A DNA stretch of 64,000 bases. Source: Saccharopolyspora rosea (lineage in GTDB: Bacteria; Actinomycetota; Actinomycetes; Mycobacteriales; Pseudonocardiaceae). The position numbers and the translations under genes are program-made. Of the stretch, positions 28,978-37,963 are shown piece after piece. The stretch is from the NCBI RefSeq assembly GCF_025643595.1, contig NZ_CP102826.1:2170001-2234000 (forward strand), given 5' to 3'. Below the pieces are notes generated by a model that saw only the letters and a list, made by a program, of their open reading frames with translations, made no database searches and was not told the DNA's origin. Within the stretch, counting starts at the first letter, position 1, and every line of letters starts with the position of its first letter.

Positions 28978-29982
28978 GCTTTTCGCCTGTCTGCTCCTCC
29001 GGCGCGGTCGGGCGGACCGCGCCTGGCGATCGGTGCGTTCGTCGCGATGTCGGTGCGTGCCAACTCCTTCCCGGGTCGTGGGTGCGAACCCCGCGGCCGT
29101 GCCGCGGCGTCGCCCCGGTGGACGTGATCCGCCTCGGCTGCGCGGGATTCGCCGAGCTGTCCCCGACGAGCACCGCGCTGGCCGGGGCGTGGTGCCCCAG
29201 CCGGTCGCGTCGTCCACCCAGTGCGCGTGGTCACGTGGGTGACCTCGAACTGCAAACCCTCCTGATCGGTGCGCCGCGGTGGTCGCGGCAGCGTGCGGTT
29301 CCGGTCCGGCTCGTCGCGTCGTCCGGGTGTGGGGAGATCCAGGGGAACGCTCTGGTGAATTTATGGGCGGGCGTTGCGTTGTCAAGACCGCGAACGGCCG
29401 AGGAGTTCCAAAACTGGGAATGTGAACGCGCGGAATGGCGACTTGAGGCGGTTGACGGTCCCCTCGGCATCCTGTTGACTCGTGCGTGCTCGCCTCGGAA
29501 TCGGTTCCGAAGCCTCGGGCGGGATTTCGGCACCGATCCACGAACCGGGTGATCGCGGTGCTGTCCGGCCGGCTCGGGGCAGCAGCGGTCGCGGGGTTCG
29601 CGGCGGTGCCGCGAAGCGGGGTCGGGGCGCGTGTGGGGCGCGCCCGGGCCTCGCGCGGCGCTGTTCGTCCCGGTTCGGGGGCGGGGAAGATTCGCGCTCC
29701 GCGAACGGGTTCGCGGAATTCGCCGGAGAATTCCCCGCGGGCGGCTGATCCGCTCCGCCGCTTTCCACGCGGGGCTCAGGACTCCGTCGGTTCGCGCCGG
29801 GACCGGTTGCGCGGCCGGGGCGTTCGGCGGTCCGGTGGGACCGTCGCGCGGGAACCGGTCAGGAACTGCGCAACTGGTATCGCGGGTGTGGACCGTCGAC
29901 CTGGGAGGCTCGGTGGGGCGGCCGTGATCGGGACGACCTCGCACGTGAGCCGCTCCGATCACGGCCGCCCCCGCGTGGCCGC
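28978..29982. other. 1-kb gene-poor region
   Basis: No supported gene on either strand. Several open frames exist, but they have Arg/Pro/Ser-rich shadow composition, no ribosome sites and no motifs. A patch around 29340-29480 is AT-richer than its surroundings and may hold the promoter of the secreted beta-helix gene, whose start is at 28977. No repeats or tRNA seen. Confidence 0.5.
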
Positions 29983-30993
29983 CTACTCGAACAGGGCGCT
30001 GTAGCCGTTCAGCGCCGGCTGCCCGCCGAGGTGGGCGTAGAGCACCGTGGCGTCCTCGGCGATCTCGCCCCGGCTGACGAGGTCGATGAGGCCCGCCATG
30101 GACTTGCCCTCGTACACCGGGTCGGTGATCATGCCCTCGGTGCGCGCCGCCAGCCGCATTGCGTCCAATGTGGACTCATCCGGGATGCCGTAGGTCCCCG
30201 CGTGGTAGCGCTCGTCGAGCAGGATCTCGTCGTCGGCGAGTTCCCGGTCCAGGCCGATGAGCGACGCGGTCCGGTGCGCGATCCGCGCCACCTGGTCCCG
30301 GGTCTGCTCCGGTTCGGCCGAGGCGTCGATGCCGAGGATCCGCCGCGGCCGCCCGCCCAGCGCGGCGAACCCGGCGATCATGCCGGCCTGGGTGCTGCCG
30401 GTGACCGAGCAGACCACGATGGTGTCGAAGAAGATCCCGAGCTGCCGTTCCTGCTCCGCCACCTCGAACGCCCAGTTCGCGAAGCCCAGCCCGCCGAGCC
30501 GGTGGTCCGAGGCGCCTGCGGGGATCGGGTAGGGCTTGCCGCCCGCCGCCTCGACCTCCGCGATCGCCCGCTCCCAGCTCTCCTTGAACCCGATGCCGAA
30601 CCCGGCCTTCACCAGCCGCACGTCCGCTCCGGTGAGCCGGGACAGCAGGATGTTGCCGACCTTGTCGTACACCGCGTCCGGCCAGTCGACCCAGCTCTCC
30701 TGGACCAGCACGCAGTCCAGGCCCGCCCGGGCCGCGACCGCCGCGACCTGGCGGGTGTGGTTGGACTGCACGCCGCCGATCGACACGAGCGTGTCGCAGC
30801 CCTGCGCCAGGGCATCGGCCACCAGGTACTCCAGCTTGCGGGTCTTGTTGCCGCCGTGGGCGATGCCGGAGTTGCAGTCCTCGCGCTTGGCCCAGATCTC
30901 GGCGCCGCCCAGGTGCGCGGTCAGCCGTTCCAGCCGGTGCACCGGCGACGGGCCGAACAGCAGCGGATAGCGGTCGAAGTCGGTGAGCGACAA
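29983..30993 (-). CDS. acdS: 1-aminocyclopropane-1-carboxylate deaminase
   Basis: A 336-residue PLP enzyme of the ACC deaminase/D-cysteine desulfhydrase fold. It starts [20 protein letters not shown] and holds the PLP lysine segment [28 protein letters not shown] and a C-terminal [14 protein letters not shown] deaminase converts the ethylene precursor ACC to 2-oxobutyrate and ammonia. Length matches the family (about 338). The start is TTG at 30993, with GGAGG 6 nt upstream. The M20 peptidase lies 61 bp upstream on the same strand, likely co-transcribed. D-cysteine desulfhydrase is the alternative. Confidence 0.88.
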   Translation of the reverse strand: MSLTDFDRYPLLFGPSPVHRLERLTAHLGGAEIWAKREDCNSGIAHGGNKTRKLEYLVADALAQGCDTLVSIGGVQSNHTRQVAAVAARAGLDCVLVQESWVDWPDAVYDKVGNILLSRLTGADVRLVKAGFGIGFKESWERAIAEVEAAGGKPYPIPAGASDHRLGGLGFANWAFEVAEQERQLGIFFDTIVVCSVTGSTQAGMIAGFAALGGRPRRILGIDASAEPEQTRDQVARIAHRTASLIGLDRELADDEILLDERYHAGTYGIPDESTLDAMRLAARTEGMITDPVYEGKSMAGLIDLVSRGEIAEDATVLYAHLGGQPALNGYSALFE

Positions 30994-31054
30994 GGTGATC
31001 CTCCGATCGGCGAACGTCGAGCCGGCGAACCCGGCGGGAACATCTCGTGGGAGT

Positions 31055-32437
31055 TCAGCGCGGGCGTCTCCGCGCAGGGGAGTTCTCGCCGAGGTCCCAG
31101 AACAGACCGGCCATGATGCGCAGCCCCTCCCGCGCCACCGGGGCCAGCAGGTGCTCGTCCGGGGCGTGCTGGGAGCAGGCGGGGTAGGAGTGCGGGATCC
31201 AGAGCGTGCACAACCCGAGCTCGTCGGCGAAGGCGTGGTTGGGGATGCTGCCGCCGAGGTTCGGCAGCAGCGCGGGGTCCGCGCCGGTGGTGCGGCCGAT
31301 CGAGTCGAGCGCCCAGCGCACCCAGGGGTCGTCCGGATCGGTCCGGGTCGGTGGCATGGTCGGGCCGACCTCGACGTCGACCACGGGGAATCCGTGCTCG
31401 TCCAGGTGCTCGCGGAGGACGTCGCCGAGCCGGTCGACGTCGGTGCCGACCACCGACCGGAGCTGGCAGTGCGCGTGCGCGCTGCCGGGAATGGCGTTGA
31501 CCGGGGCGTCCGGGTTGCCGGCGGCGAGCGAGAGCACTTCGAGGCTGTTCCAGCCGACGACGCGTTCGGCCGGGGTGAGACCGGGTTCGCCCCAGTCGTC
31601 GTCGACGGACGGATCACCAGGTCCGCCGCCGACCGCGATGTCGCGCAGGGCGTCCCGGACGTTCGCCGGGATCTCCCGCGGCCGCAGGTCGGGGACCAGG
31701 ATGCGGCCGCGCGCGTCGACGAGCGTGGCGAGCGCGGCGGCGAGCACGGTCGCGGGGTTGCGCAGCACGCCGCCCCAGTTGCCGGAGTGGTGGGAGCCCT
31801 CGCGCAGGTCGACCCGCAGCGTGAACGGGGTGGAGCCGCGAGAACCGAGGAACAGCGTCGGCCGGTGCGCGGCCACGCGCGGCCCGTCGGAGGCGATCAG
31901 CACGTCGGCGGCGAGCTCGTCGCGCAACCGGGCGCAGACCGTGCGCAGGCCCGGCGAGCCGACTTCCTCCCCGGTCTCGACCAGCACCTTGAGGTTGAAG
32001 CCGAGCCGGCCGCGCACGCGCAGCACCTGTTCCAGCGCCGCGAAGTTGATGGTGTGCTGGCCCTTGTTGTCGGCGGTGCCGCGGCCGTACCAGCGGTCGC
32101 CGTCGACCACGACCTGCCACGGGTCGAGGCCGGGCCGCCACCGCTCCGGCTCGCCGCGGACGACGTCGCCGTGGCCGTAGACCAGCACCGTGGGCCGCTC
32201 GTCGCCCTCGTGCCGAGTCGCCACGAGCAGCGGGTGGTCGCCGGCGGGGTTGTCGACGACGCGCGCCCGGCAGCCCAGCCGGTCGGTGAGCGCCGGGGTC
32301 AGCTCGTCGGTGAGGTAGGAACGCAGCGCCCCGCCCCGGCTCTCGGTGGCGAACGCGACCCGACGGCCGAGATCGGCGAGGAACTGCCCGGAATCGAAGT
32401 GCTCGGTGGCGTGCTCGATCGCGGCCGCGCGGCTCAT
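31055..32437 (-). CDS. M20-family metallopeptidase
   Basis: A 460-residue dinuclear zinc hydrolase of the M20 (dipeptidase/carboxypeptidase) family. Motifs are [13 protein letters not shown] (first His and Asp ligand region), [25 protein letters not shown] and the late NHAFADELG segment; the dimerisation domain lies between. It cleaves small peptides or N-acyl amino acids. Two adjacent ATGs occur, and the second (32437) has GAGG at better spacing. It heads the pair with the ACC deaminase and is divergent from a broken lysR gene that was probably its regulator. Confidence 0.9.
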   Translation of the reverse strand: MSRAAAIEHATEHFDSGQFLADLGRRVAFATESRGGALRSYLTDELTPALTDRLGCRARVVDNPAGDHPLLVATRHEGDERPTVLVYGHGDVVRGEPERWRPGLDPWQVVVDGDRWYGRGTADNKGQHTINFAALEQVLRVRGRLGFNLKVLVETGEEVGSPGLRTVCARLRDELAADVLIASDGPRVAAHRPTLFLGSRGSTPFTLRVDLREGSHHSGNWGGVLRNPATVLAAALATLVDARGRILVPDLRPREIPANVRDALRDIAVGGGPGDPSVDDDWGEPGLTPAERVVGWNSLEVLSLAAGNPDAPVNAIPGSAHAHCQLRSVVGTDVDRLGDVLREHLDEHGFPVVDVEVGPTMPPTRTDPDDPWVRWALDSIGRTTGADPALLPNLGGSIPNHAFADELGLCTLWIPHSYPACSQHAPDEHLLAPVAREGLRIMAGLFWDLGENSPARRRPR

Positions 32438-32618
32438 CATCCCCCTCGACGTCGGTGCGGTGTGCGATTCGTCCGGCCGGCGCACCGAGTTTATGCAGCG
32501 GCGGCAGGAGGGACAATGGCGCGTTTTCGAACGGTGCGTTGCCGCGGCGGCAACGACTCCGGCCGCGTCCGCCACCACCCGCGGCGGACGCGCGCGGCGG
32601 GGCAGTACGTTCGGCGGA

Positions 32619-33078
32619 ATGCACCTCCTGCCCACGTCGTTGCGCTACTGGAGGTCGCGCGCACCGGTTCGATCAGCGGGGCCGCGGAGCGCCTGCACGT
32701 GGTCACATCGGCGATCACGCAGCGGTGCAAGTGGCGAGACCACTCACCGAAAGAGAAAGCGGCTCCCGCCGCTTGCCGCGCCCCTTCCGGGAGCAGGTTC
32801 GAAGACAGGCGCTGAGCTTCGAACCCGTGCTGGTGAGCAACTACTCGGGTGCGCTGCAGAGCTTCGCGCAGCTGCGCGGTGGGGTCACCCTGGTCGGCCC
32901 GCTGACGGTGCGGCGGCGGCTCGACGCCGACCACCTGGCGATCGTCCCCGTCGGCAACCCGGAGCTGAGCCGCCGGAGCGTGCAGATCCAGTCGATGGCG
33001 CGGCGCGCGCTGCCCCCGGCGGTGCGGGCCTTCCTCGCGCACCTGATCGAGCAGATCGGCGACGAACGTCCTCTGTAG
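32619..33078 (+). pseudogene. LysR-family regulator, disrupted by a repeat fragment
   Basis: The ATG frame gives MHLLPT, then the sequence continues one frame over as VVALLEVARTGSISGAAERL and HVVTSAITQR, a clear LysR N-terminus with a one-base loss near 32637. At 32733 the gene stops and an 84-bp piece of the MITE-like repeat follows. After 32816 the LysR C-terminal domain resumes (PVLVSNYSGALQSFAQLRGG to the stop at 33078). About 150 residues of the middle are gone. It lies divergent from the M20/ACC deaminase pair, the usual place for its regulator. Confidence 0.85.
32733..32816 (+). repeat. Fragment of the MITE-like repeat inside lysR
   Basis: The segment shares CTCACCGAAAGAGAAAGCGG and GGTTCGAAGACAGGC with the right end of the element at 24195-24454, and matches, on the opposite strand, the CCGGAAGGGGC/GGCAAGCGGCG block of the element at 38858. 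It keeps one end (GACAGGCGCT) and has lost the other. A local hairpin AAGCGGC-tccc-GCCGCTT is present. It marks the scar in the lysR gene. Confidence 0.7.
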
Positions 33079-33284
33079 ACGGTGTGGCGGTGCCGCCGCC
33101 GGACGGCGAGTTCCCGACCTAGACCGTCCTTTGTGGTCCAAGCGCGGTGTCCGCATTGGACGAGATGTCCCGGGTGCGGGCGAGGCAAACGCGCGCCGCC
33201 GTCGTCGTCCGGTCGCCGAGCCGGCGGCGTCGGCGGCGCGGGCCCCGCACCGGACCAGTGGCGCAGGTGGTCCGGCCGGGCTGT

Positions 33285-33327
33285 TCGAGATCGCCTCTAG
33301 GGAAGTTCGACCCGGGCTGCCTAGCGT
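33285..33327 (+). promoter_or_regulatory. SARP-type promoter: three heptamers plus -10 box
   Basis: Heptamers TCGAGAT (33285), TCTAGGG (33296) and TCGACCC (33307) are spaced at exactly 11 bp. The last ends 8 bp before TAGCGT (33322-33327), a good -10 box. This is the geometry known for ActII-ORF4/DnrI-type SARP activators. The -10 box lies 7 bp before the ATG at 33335, so the mRNA should start at or next to the start codon. Confidence 0.75.
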
Positions 33328-33334
33328 TCACGGC

Positions 33335-34474
33335 ATGCGGCTTCTGTTCATCTCCGGTGGAAGCGCCGGAGCTGTGTTCCCACTCGTACCACTGGCTCAG
33401 GCGGCTCGGAACGCGGGCCACGAAGTCCTGTTCGGCGCGACCGAGAACGTGATGCCCCTTGTCTCGGGCGCCGGTCTTCCCGGCGTGCCGTTGACGTCGA
33501 AGACCATGAAGGACTTCATGTTCGTCGACCACAACGGGAACCAGATGGGGATTCCGCCCGACCCGCACGAGCGGAACCTGTTCAACGGGCGGGGAATGGC
33601 CCGGCTGGCGATCGGCAGCCTGGAGGGCCTCATCCCGCTGGTCGAGACGTGGCGGCCGGACGTCATCGTCGGGGGCAAGCTCTCCTACGCCGCGCCGCTG
33701 GTCGCGGGCAAGTACGACCTGCCGTACGTGCGGCACGCGCTCAACCTGGGCGAACCCCCGATCATCGACCTGTCCGCGGCCGCCGAGCTGTCCCCGCTCG
33801 TCGAGCGAATGGGCCTGGTCGGCCTGCCCGACGCCGAGATGTTCGTCGACACCTGTCCGCCCAGCGTGCGGCGGTTCGACGCCGGGCCGGCGCAGTTCAT
33901 GCGCTACGTCCCTTTCAACACCCAGCGACCGGTCGAGCCGTGGATGCTGAGCAAGGGGGACCGGCCGCGGCTGTTCGTCTCGGCGGGCAGCCGCGTCACC
34001 CGCGACTACGAGTTCGACACCGTGGCGCAGCTGGTGCAGAAGGTGTCCCCGATGGACGTCGAGCTGCTGCTGGCCGCGCCGGACGACATCGTGGACGCGC
34101 TCGGCCCGCTGCCGGACAACGTGCGGGCCGGCTGGCTGCCGCTGGACGTGCTGGTGCGCACCTGCGACCTGCTGGTCCACCACGCCGGGGGGAACACGAT
34201 GCTCACCGGGATGGTCGCCGGGGTTCCGCAGCTGCTCATCCCGCAGATGCCCAAGCAGGTCGGTCCGGCCGAGCGGTTGGCCGAGCACGGCTCGGCGATC
34301 ACCCTGCGCGGCGGCGAGGACACCGCCGAGGTCATCGCCGAGTCGGCTCGTGCGCTGCTGGAGGACGGGTCGTACCGGGAGCGGGCGGCCGCGATGAGCG
34401 AGGAGATCGCGGGACTGCCCGCTCCCGCCGACGTCGTCGGCGAGATCGAACGACGCTTTGCGGGCCGGTCGTGA
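33335..34474 (+). CDS. GT1-family antibiotic glycosyltransferase
   Basis: A 379-residue GT-B glycosyltransferase of the macrolide/aromatic polyketide type. The N-terminus is MRLLFISGGSAGAVFPLVPL. The nucleotide-sugar site near residue 287 reads LLVHHAGGNTMLTGMVAGVP, a variant of the usual HHGGSGT. It is expected to move a TDP-deoxysugar to the polyketide aglycone or onto another sugar. It has no ribosome site; the -10 box sits just upstream, indicating a leaderless transcript. The stop overlaps the next start (GTGA). First gene of a three-gene operon under the SARP-type promoter. Confidence 0.92.
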   Translation: MRLLFISGGSAGAVFPLVPLAQAARNAGHEVLFGATENVMPLVSGAGLPGVPLTSKTMKDFMFVDHNGNQMGIPPDPHERNLFNGRGMARLAIGSLEGLIPLVETWRPDVIVGGKLSYAAPLVAGKYDLPYVRHALNLGEPPIIDLSAAAELSPLVERMGLVGLPDAEMFVDTCPPSVRRFDAGPAQFMRYVPFNTQRPVEPWMLSKGDRPRLFVSAGSRVTRDYEFDTVAQLVQKVSPMDVELLLAAPDDIVDALGPLPDNVRAGWLPLDVLVRTCDLLVHHAGGNTMLTGMVAGVPQLLIPQMPKQVGPAERLAEHGSAITLRGGEDTAEVIAESARALLEDGSYRERAAAMSEEIAGLPAPADVVGEIERRFAGRS

Positions 34475-35439
34475 CCGCGGCCCCGGGCAGGACGGCGGTC
34501 CTCTTCCACGACGACTTCGGCGAGGGCCTGGTGACCGAGGGCGCCGCGGCGCGCTGGAAGCTGCGGCCCGCGGGCTCGGCCCCGGGCGGTGACGGGATCG
34601 CGCGGGGCGGCCCGGACGGTCTGGTGGTCGAGTCGGCCGGCCGGGACGAGGCGACCGGGGATCCGGCGTTCACCTTCGCCGCCACCGGTGGCGACGACCA
34701 CCTGAAGTGGAACGCGATGCCCCGGCGCAGCGCGTCTTCCGGCATGCCCGGCTTCGACGCCCCGCTGCACGGCCGGCTCACCGGTGCGGCGTCGATGTCG
34801 GCGCGCGTGTTCGGGGCGGCGCGCCACCCGTTCGGCCGGGCCGTGCGCGATCCGGACACCGATCCGCGGCTGGCGGCAGCTGCGTTCATCGCCGTCGACC
34901 CGGAAACCGGGGTGGTGTGCGACTTCACGCTCACCAACGGCCGGGTGTACGCGCTGTACGAGCGGCTGCCGGGGCGGGACTCGGCCCGCTCGGCGTTCTG
35001 CTACGTGGTCCCGGTGGCCGACCGCGTGCCGGAACAGCAGCACGAGCTGGCGATCAGCTACCGCCGCAGCAGCCCGACCGTCACCTGGTGGCTGGACGGG
35101 GTGCAGGTGCTGGCGGTCGACGAGCTCGGACGTCGCGCCCTCGACGGGGAGTTCCTGGCGATCGACCACGGCGGTGTCGACGAGGACGCCGCGCCGCGGC
35201 AGTTCCTCTTCGGACTGGCCATGTTCACGCTGCTGGACGCGGCCGGACCGGACGGTCGCGGGCTGGTGCGGCTCGCGCGCGACCCCGACGCCTACGCACC
35301 CGTGCGGGCCGGTGCGGCACCGTCCTTCGTGGACGACGTGGGCGCAGTCGGATCGCGCGTGTGGGGGCAGGGGCTGCGGATGCACGTCCGGCGGTTCGAC
35401 GTCGGCACCGCGGACGAACCGACCGGGAGCCGAGGATGA
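34471..35439 (+). CDS. DUF6081-like protein, probable jelly-roll fold
   Basis: A 322-residue protein without signal peptide. It begins with an FHDDFGEG...W pattern and has strand-rich segments (VVCDFTLTNGRVYALYERLP, TVTWWLDGVQVLAVDEL) like concanavalin/LamG-type jelly rolls. It looks like members of DUF6081, whose function is not known to me. Its GTG overlaps the glycosyltransferase stop, and its own stop overlaps the hydroxylase start, so it is made in step with both. This suggests a role on the aglycone or sugar conjugate: a binding, chaperone or cyclase-like function is possible. No catalytic motif was identified. Confidence 0.7.
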   Translation: MTAAPGRTAVLFHDDFGEGLVTEGAAARWKLRPAGSAPGGDGIARGGPDGLVVESAGRDEATGDPAFTFAATGGDDHLKWNAMPRRSASSGMPGFDAPLHGRLTGAASMSARVFGAARHPFGRAVRDPDTDPRLAAAAFIAVDPETGVVCDFTLTNGRVYALYERLPGRDSARSAFCYVVPVADRVPEQQHELAISYRRSSPTVTWWLDGVQVLAVDELGRRALDGEFLAIDHGGVDEDAAPRQFLFGLAMFTLLDAAGPDGRGLVRLARDPDAYAPVRAGAAPSFVDDVGAVGSRVWGQGLRMHVRRFDVGTADEPTGSRG

Positions 35440-36572
35440 CGAATCCGACGAGGACAGGAGCGGCTGCGGTGGACGTGCTGGAAACCGGAGAACTGGGGGA
35501 GGTGTCGCGCGCCGCCGACATCGCGGGTCGGTCCGCCGCGGACGGTGAGGTCCAGCGCAGGCTGGCGTCCGACGTGGTGGCGGCGCTCGTCGACGCCGGG
35601 TTCGCCCGCCACTTCGTGCCCACCCGGTGGGGCGGGACGGCCGGTGGTTTCGGCGATCTGCTGGAGGCGGTCGCCGTCGTCGGTGAGCGGTGCGCCTCCG
35701 CGGCCTGGGTGGCGTCGCTGAGCGCGGGCGTCTCCCGGATGGGCGGGTACCTGCCGGAGGAGGGCCAGGCGGAGCTGTGGGCCGCGGGGCCCGACACCCT
35801 GGTCGTCGGCGCGCTCATGCCGGCCGGGACCGTGCGCAGGACGAGCGGCGGCTGGCTGGTGAGCGGGAAGTGGCCGTACATCAGCGCGGTCGACCACTCG
35901 GACTGGGCGTTCGTCTGCGGCGTCGACGAGGACGGCGGTCCGGACGACACGCGCTACTTCGCGCTGCCCCGCTCGGCGTACCGCGTCGAGGAGACGTGGC
36001 GGACCGTGGGAATGCGGGGAACCGGCAGCAACACGCTGGTGGCCGACGACGTCGTGGTCCCCGAGCACCGGTCGTTCCGCCGCGGGGACGTGCTGGAGGG
36101 TGTCGGTGCGCAGTCCGCCGACGCGTGCCACCACGTGCCACTGCGGATGGTCAACGGCATGTTGTTCACCGCGCCGCTGCTCGGCGCGGTGCGGGGTGCG
36201 CTGGCGCCGGGAGCGCCGTTCGTCGGGAAGCTGGCCGGATCGCCGGCCGGGAGCCCGCCGCGGATCGCGCTGGGCCGCGCCTCCGGGGAGGTCGACGCCG
36301 CGCAGCTGCTGCTGGAGCGGATCGCGGCGACCGCGGACACGGGTGCGGCGTCGCCGTCGACGATCGCGCGTTCCGGCCGGGACTGCGCCCTGGCGGTGGA
36401 ACTGCTGGTGGACGCGATCGACCGGCTGTTCCGCGCCGGGGGCACGAGCGCCCAGGCCGAGGGGAGCGCGTTGCAGCGCGCGTGGCGCGACGTGCACGCC
36501 GGGGCGAGCCACCGGGTGCTGCGGTTCGACACCGCGGCCGACGGGTACGCCCAGTCGCTCCTCGCGGAGTAA
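35436..36572 (+). CDS. FMNH2-dependent hydroxylase, acyl-CoA dehydrogenase fold (ActVA-ORF5-like)
   Basis: A 378-residue protein of the acyl-CoA dehydrogenase-like group D monooxygenases (HpaB/HsaA/ActVA-ORF5 type). Segments seen are HFVPTRWGGTAGGFGDLLEA, CASAAWVASLSAG, GGWLVSGKWPYISAVDHSDW and TWRTVGMRGTGSNTLVADDV. These enzymes hydroxylate phenolic rings using reduced flavin from a separate reductase, here most likely the gene at 50082. In actinorhodin biosynthesis ActVA-ORF5 hydroxylates the naphthoquinone precursor, which fits the rest of this cluster. The start overlaps the DUF6081 gene (ATGA). A hairpin terminator follows. Confidence 0.88.
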   Translation: MTNPTRTGAAAVDVLETGELGEVSRAADIAGRSAADGEVQRRLASDVVAALVDAGFARHFVPTRWGGTAGGFGDLLEAVAVVGERCASAAWVASLSAGVSRMGGYLPEEGQAELWAAGPDTLVVGALMPAGTVRRTSGGWLVSGKWPYISAVDHSDWAFVCGVDEDGGPDDTRYFALPRSAYRVEETWRTVGMRGTGSNTLVADDVVVPEHRSFRRGDVLEGVGAQSADACHHVPLRMVNGMLFTAPLLGAVRGALAPGAPFVGKLAGSPAGSPPRIALGRASGEVDAAQLLLERIAATADTGAASPSTIARSGRDCALAVELLVDAIDRLFRAGGTSAQAEGSALQRAWRDVHAGASHRVLRFDTAADGYAQSLLAE

Positions 36573-36588
36573 CCGCTGCCGGACGTGT

Positions 36589-36613
36589 CCCGGGCGGGCC
36601 CGGTCCGCCCGGG
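36589..36613 (+). terminator. Hairpin terminator after the hydroxylase gene
   Basis: CCCGGGCGG-gcccggt-CCGCCCGGG forms a perfect 9-bp stem 17 bp after the stop of the three-gene operon. Confidence 0.6.
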
Positions 36614-36950
36614 AATTCGGCTGCGCGGCCACGAGCAGGGGAGGAGGACGAGGTCGGCCGATGTTCGGCGCGCCATTTCCGGTGGCGTCGGGAAATCGGT
36701 TCCGATTGCGGACAACCGCTAATCGAACATTTCCGCAATTCTGTGGCTTCCGTTGGTTCGATGCTGGCCAGCGGTGCCCTTTCGTGCGCTTCGACCAGCG
36801 CGGAACTGGTCCGCCCGCAGCGAAATCAGTGCGCTGTCAACTCATTGCTCCGGGGGCCGATCGGGTGATTAGATGGCGATCTCGTCAGAGAATCGTCTCG
36901 GTCTGATTCCGATCGGATTCCTGCCGTTCGAGGTCGTGTCCTCGTCAAAC
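36614..36950. other. Leader region of the first SARP gene
   Basis: About 340 bp without a gene. It is AT-richer than the surroundings between 36680 and 36780 (many TTCC, AATT, TAATCGAACATTT tracts), which suits a regulated promoter for the SARP gene. No clear 11-bp heptamer pair was seen. Confidence 0.45.
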
Positions 36951-37889
36951 ATGGGGGTTACAAGAGTGATCGTGGAGACCCTGGGTTCCTTCGACGTGCG
37001 GGTGGGGAAGTCGTCCGCCGTCCCGACAGCCAAGAAACCGCGCATGGCGCTGGCCCTGTTGCTGCTCAACGAGGGGCGCGTGGTGCCGGCCGCGTCCCTC
37101 ATCGAGGAGTTGTGGGGCGAGCAGCCGCCGCGCAGCGCGATGACCACGCTGCAGACCTACGTCCTGCAGCTCCGCAAGGCGTTCGCCCGGGCGCTGAAGG
37201 TCAGCGTCACCGAGGTCGGGCAGCGCGTGCTCGTCAACCGGCACGGCGGATACGTCCTGCACCTGGACCCGGCCGAGTACGACCTGCGCGAGTTCAAACA
37301 CCTGGCCGCCGCGGGCAACAGCGCCCTGCGGCGGGGCGACCTCGACGAGGCCGTCCGGTTGCTGCGCCGCGCGCTGGACCTGTGGTCGGGCCCGGCGCTG
37401 GCCGATGTGGAGCACGGGAGGCTGATCGCGGCCGAGGTCGTCGGCCTGGAGCAGTCCTGGGTGACGGCGCTGGAGACGCTGTACTGCGCGGAACTGGACC
37501 GGGGCAGGCACCGGGAGGTGCTGGGGGACCTCGCCTGCCTGGCGACCAAGCACCCGTTCCACGAGCAGCTGCACGCGTTGCACATCCTCGCGCTGTGCCG
37601 GTCCGGCCAGCGGCACTACGCGTTGGAGGCGTACCGGCGGATGCGCGCCGCCATGCAGCGCGAGCTGGGCATCGATCCGTGCCAGATGCTCCAGCGCCTC
37701 CAGCAGGCGGTGCTGGAGGGCGATCCGTGGTTGTACGGCACGACGTCGGTGCGCGCGCTGCTCAACCACTACTCGGGCGCACGGCGTTCTCCAGGCGACG
37801 GTGCCCTGGGGCGGCACGTGCCCGCCGAGGGCCCCGGGATCCCCGTGCAGGGCCGGGTGTCCGTCCAGCTCAACGGCGCGTGCTCGTAG
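36951..37889 (+). CDS. AfsR/SARP-family pathway regulator
   Basis: A regulator of about 312 residues. The OmpR-like winged helix is at the N-terminus (VETLGSFDVRVG, LALLLLNEGRVVPAASLIEE, TTLQTYVLQLRKAF) and the bacterial transcriptional activation (BTAD) domain follows (SALRRGDLDEAVRLLRRAL, ALEAYRRMRAAMQRELGIDP). SARPs bind TCGA-type direct repeats and activate antibiotic genes. The start is uncertain: ATG 36951 is used here, with GTG 36966 and ATG 36873 as in-frame alternatives and no strong ribosome site for any. It is one of two SARPs in the cluster, with a hairpin terminator after it. Confidence 0.9.
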   Translation: MGVTRVIVETLGSFDVRVGKSSAVPTAKKPRMALALLLLNEGRVVPAASLIEELWGEQPPRSAMTTLQTYVLQLRKAFARALKVSVTEVGQRVLVNRHGGYVLHLDPAEYDLREFKHLAAAGNSALRRGDLDEAVRLLRRALDLWSGPALADVEHGRLIAAEVVGLEQSWVTALETLYCAELDRGRHREVLGDLACLATKHPFHEQLHALHILALCRSGQRHYALEAYRRMRAAMQRELGIDPCQMLQRLQQAVLEGDPWLYGTTSVRALLNHYSGARRSPGDGALGRHVPAEGPGIPVQGRVSVQLNGACS

Positions 37890-37910
37890 CGGGGCGCACC
37901 GTGGGGTCCG

Positions 37911-37944
37911 CCGGGTCCTGGTCGCCGCGGCGACCAGGACCCGG
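37911..37944. terminator. Bidirectional hairpin terminator
   Basis: A 34-bp perfect palindrome (CCGGGTCCTGGTCGCC, then GC, then its complement) between the convergent SARP and luciferase-like genes, giving a 16-bp stem. Confidence 0.8.
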
Positions 37945-37963
37945 CACGGCGCTGTCGGGACCA

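Noticed and set aside
27043-29127. 694-codon plus-strand ORF opposite the secreted beta-helix gene
   Set aside because: Val/Gln/Arg-rich antisense shadow with no start context; the minus-strand gene has a signal peptide and a fold pattern.
29231-29962. 243-codon ORF in the 1-kb gap
   Set aside because: Shadow-type composition with many Arg, Pro and Ser, no motif and no ribosome site; treated as intergenic.
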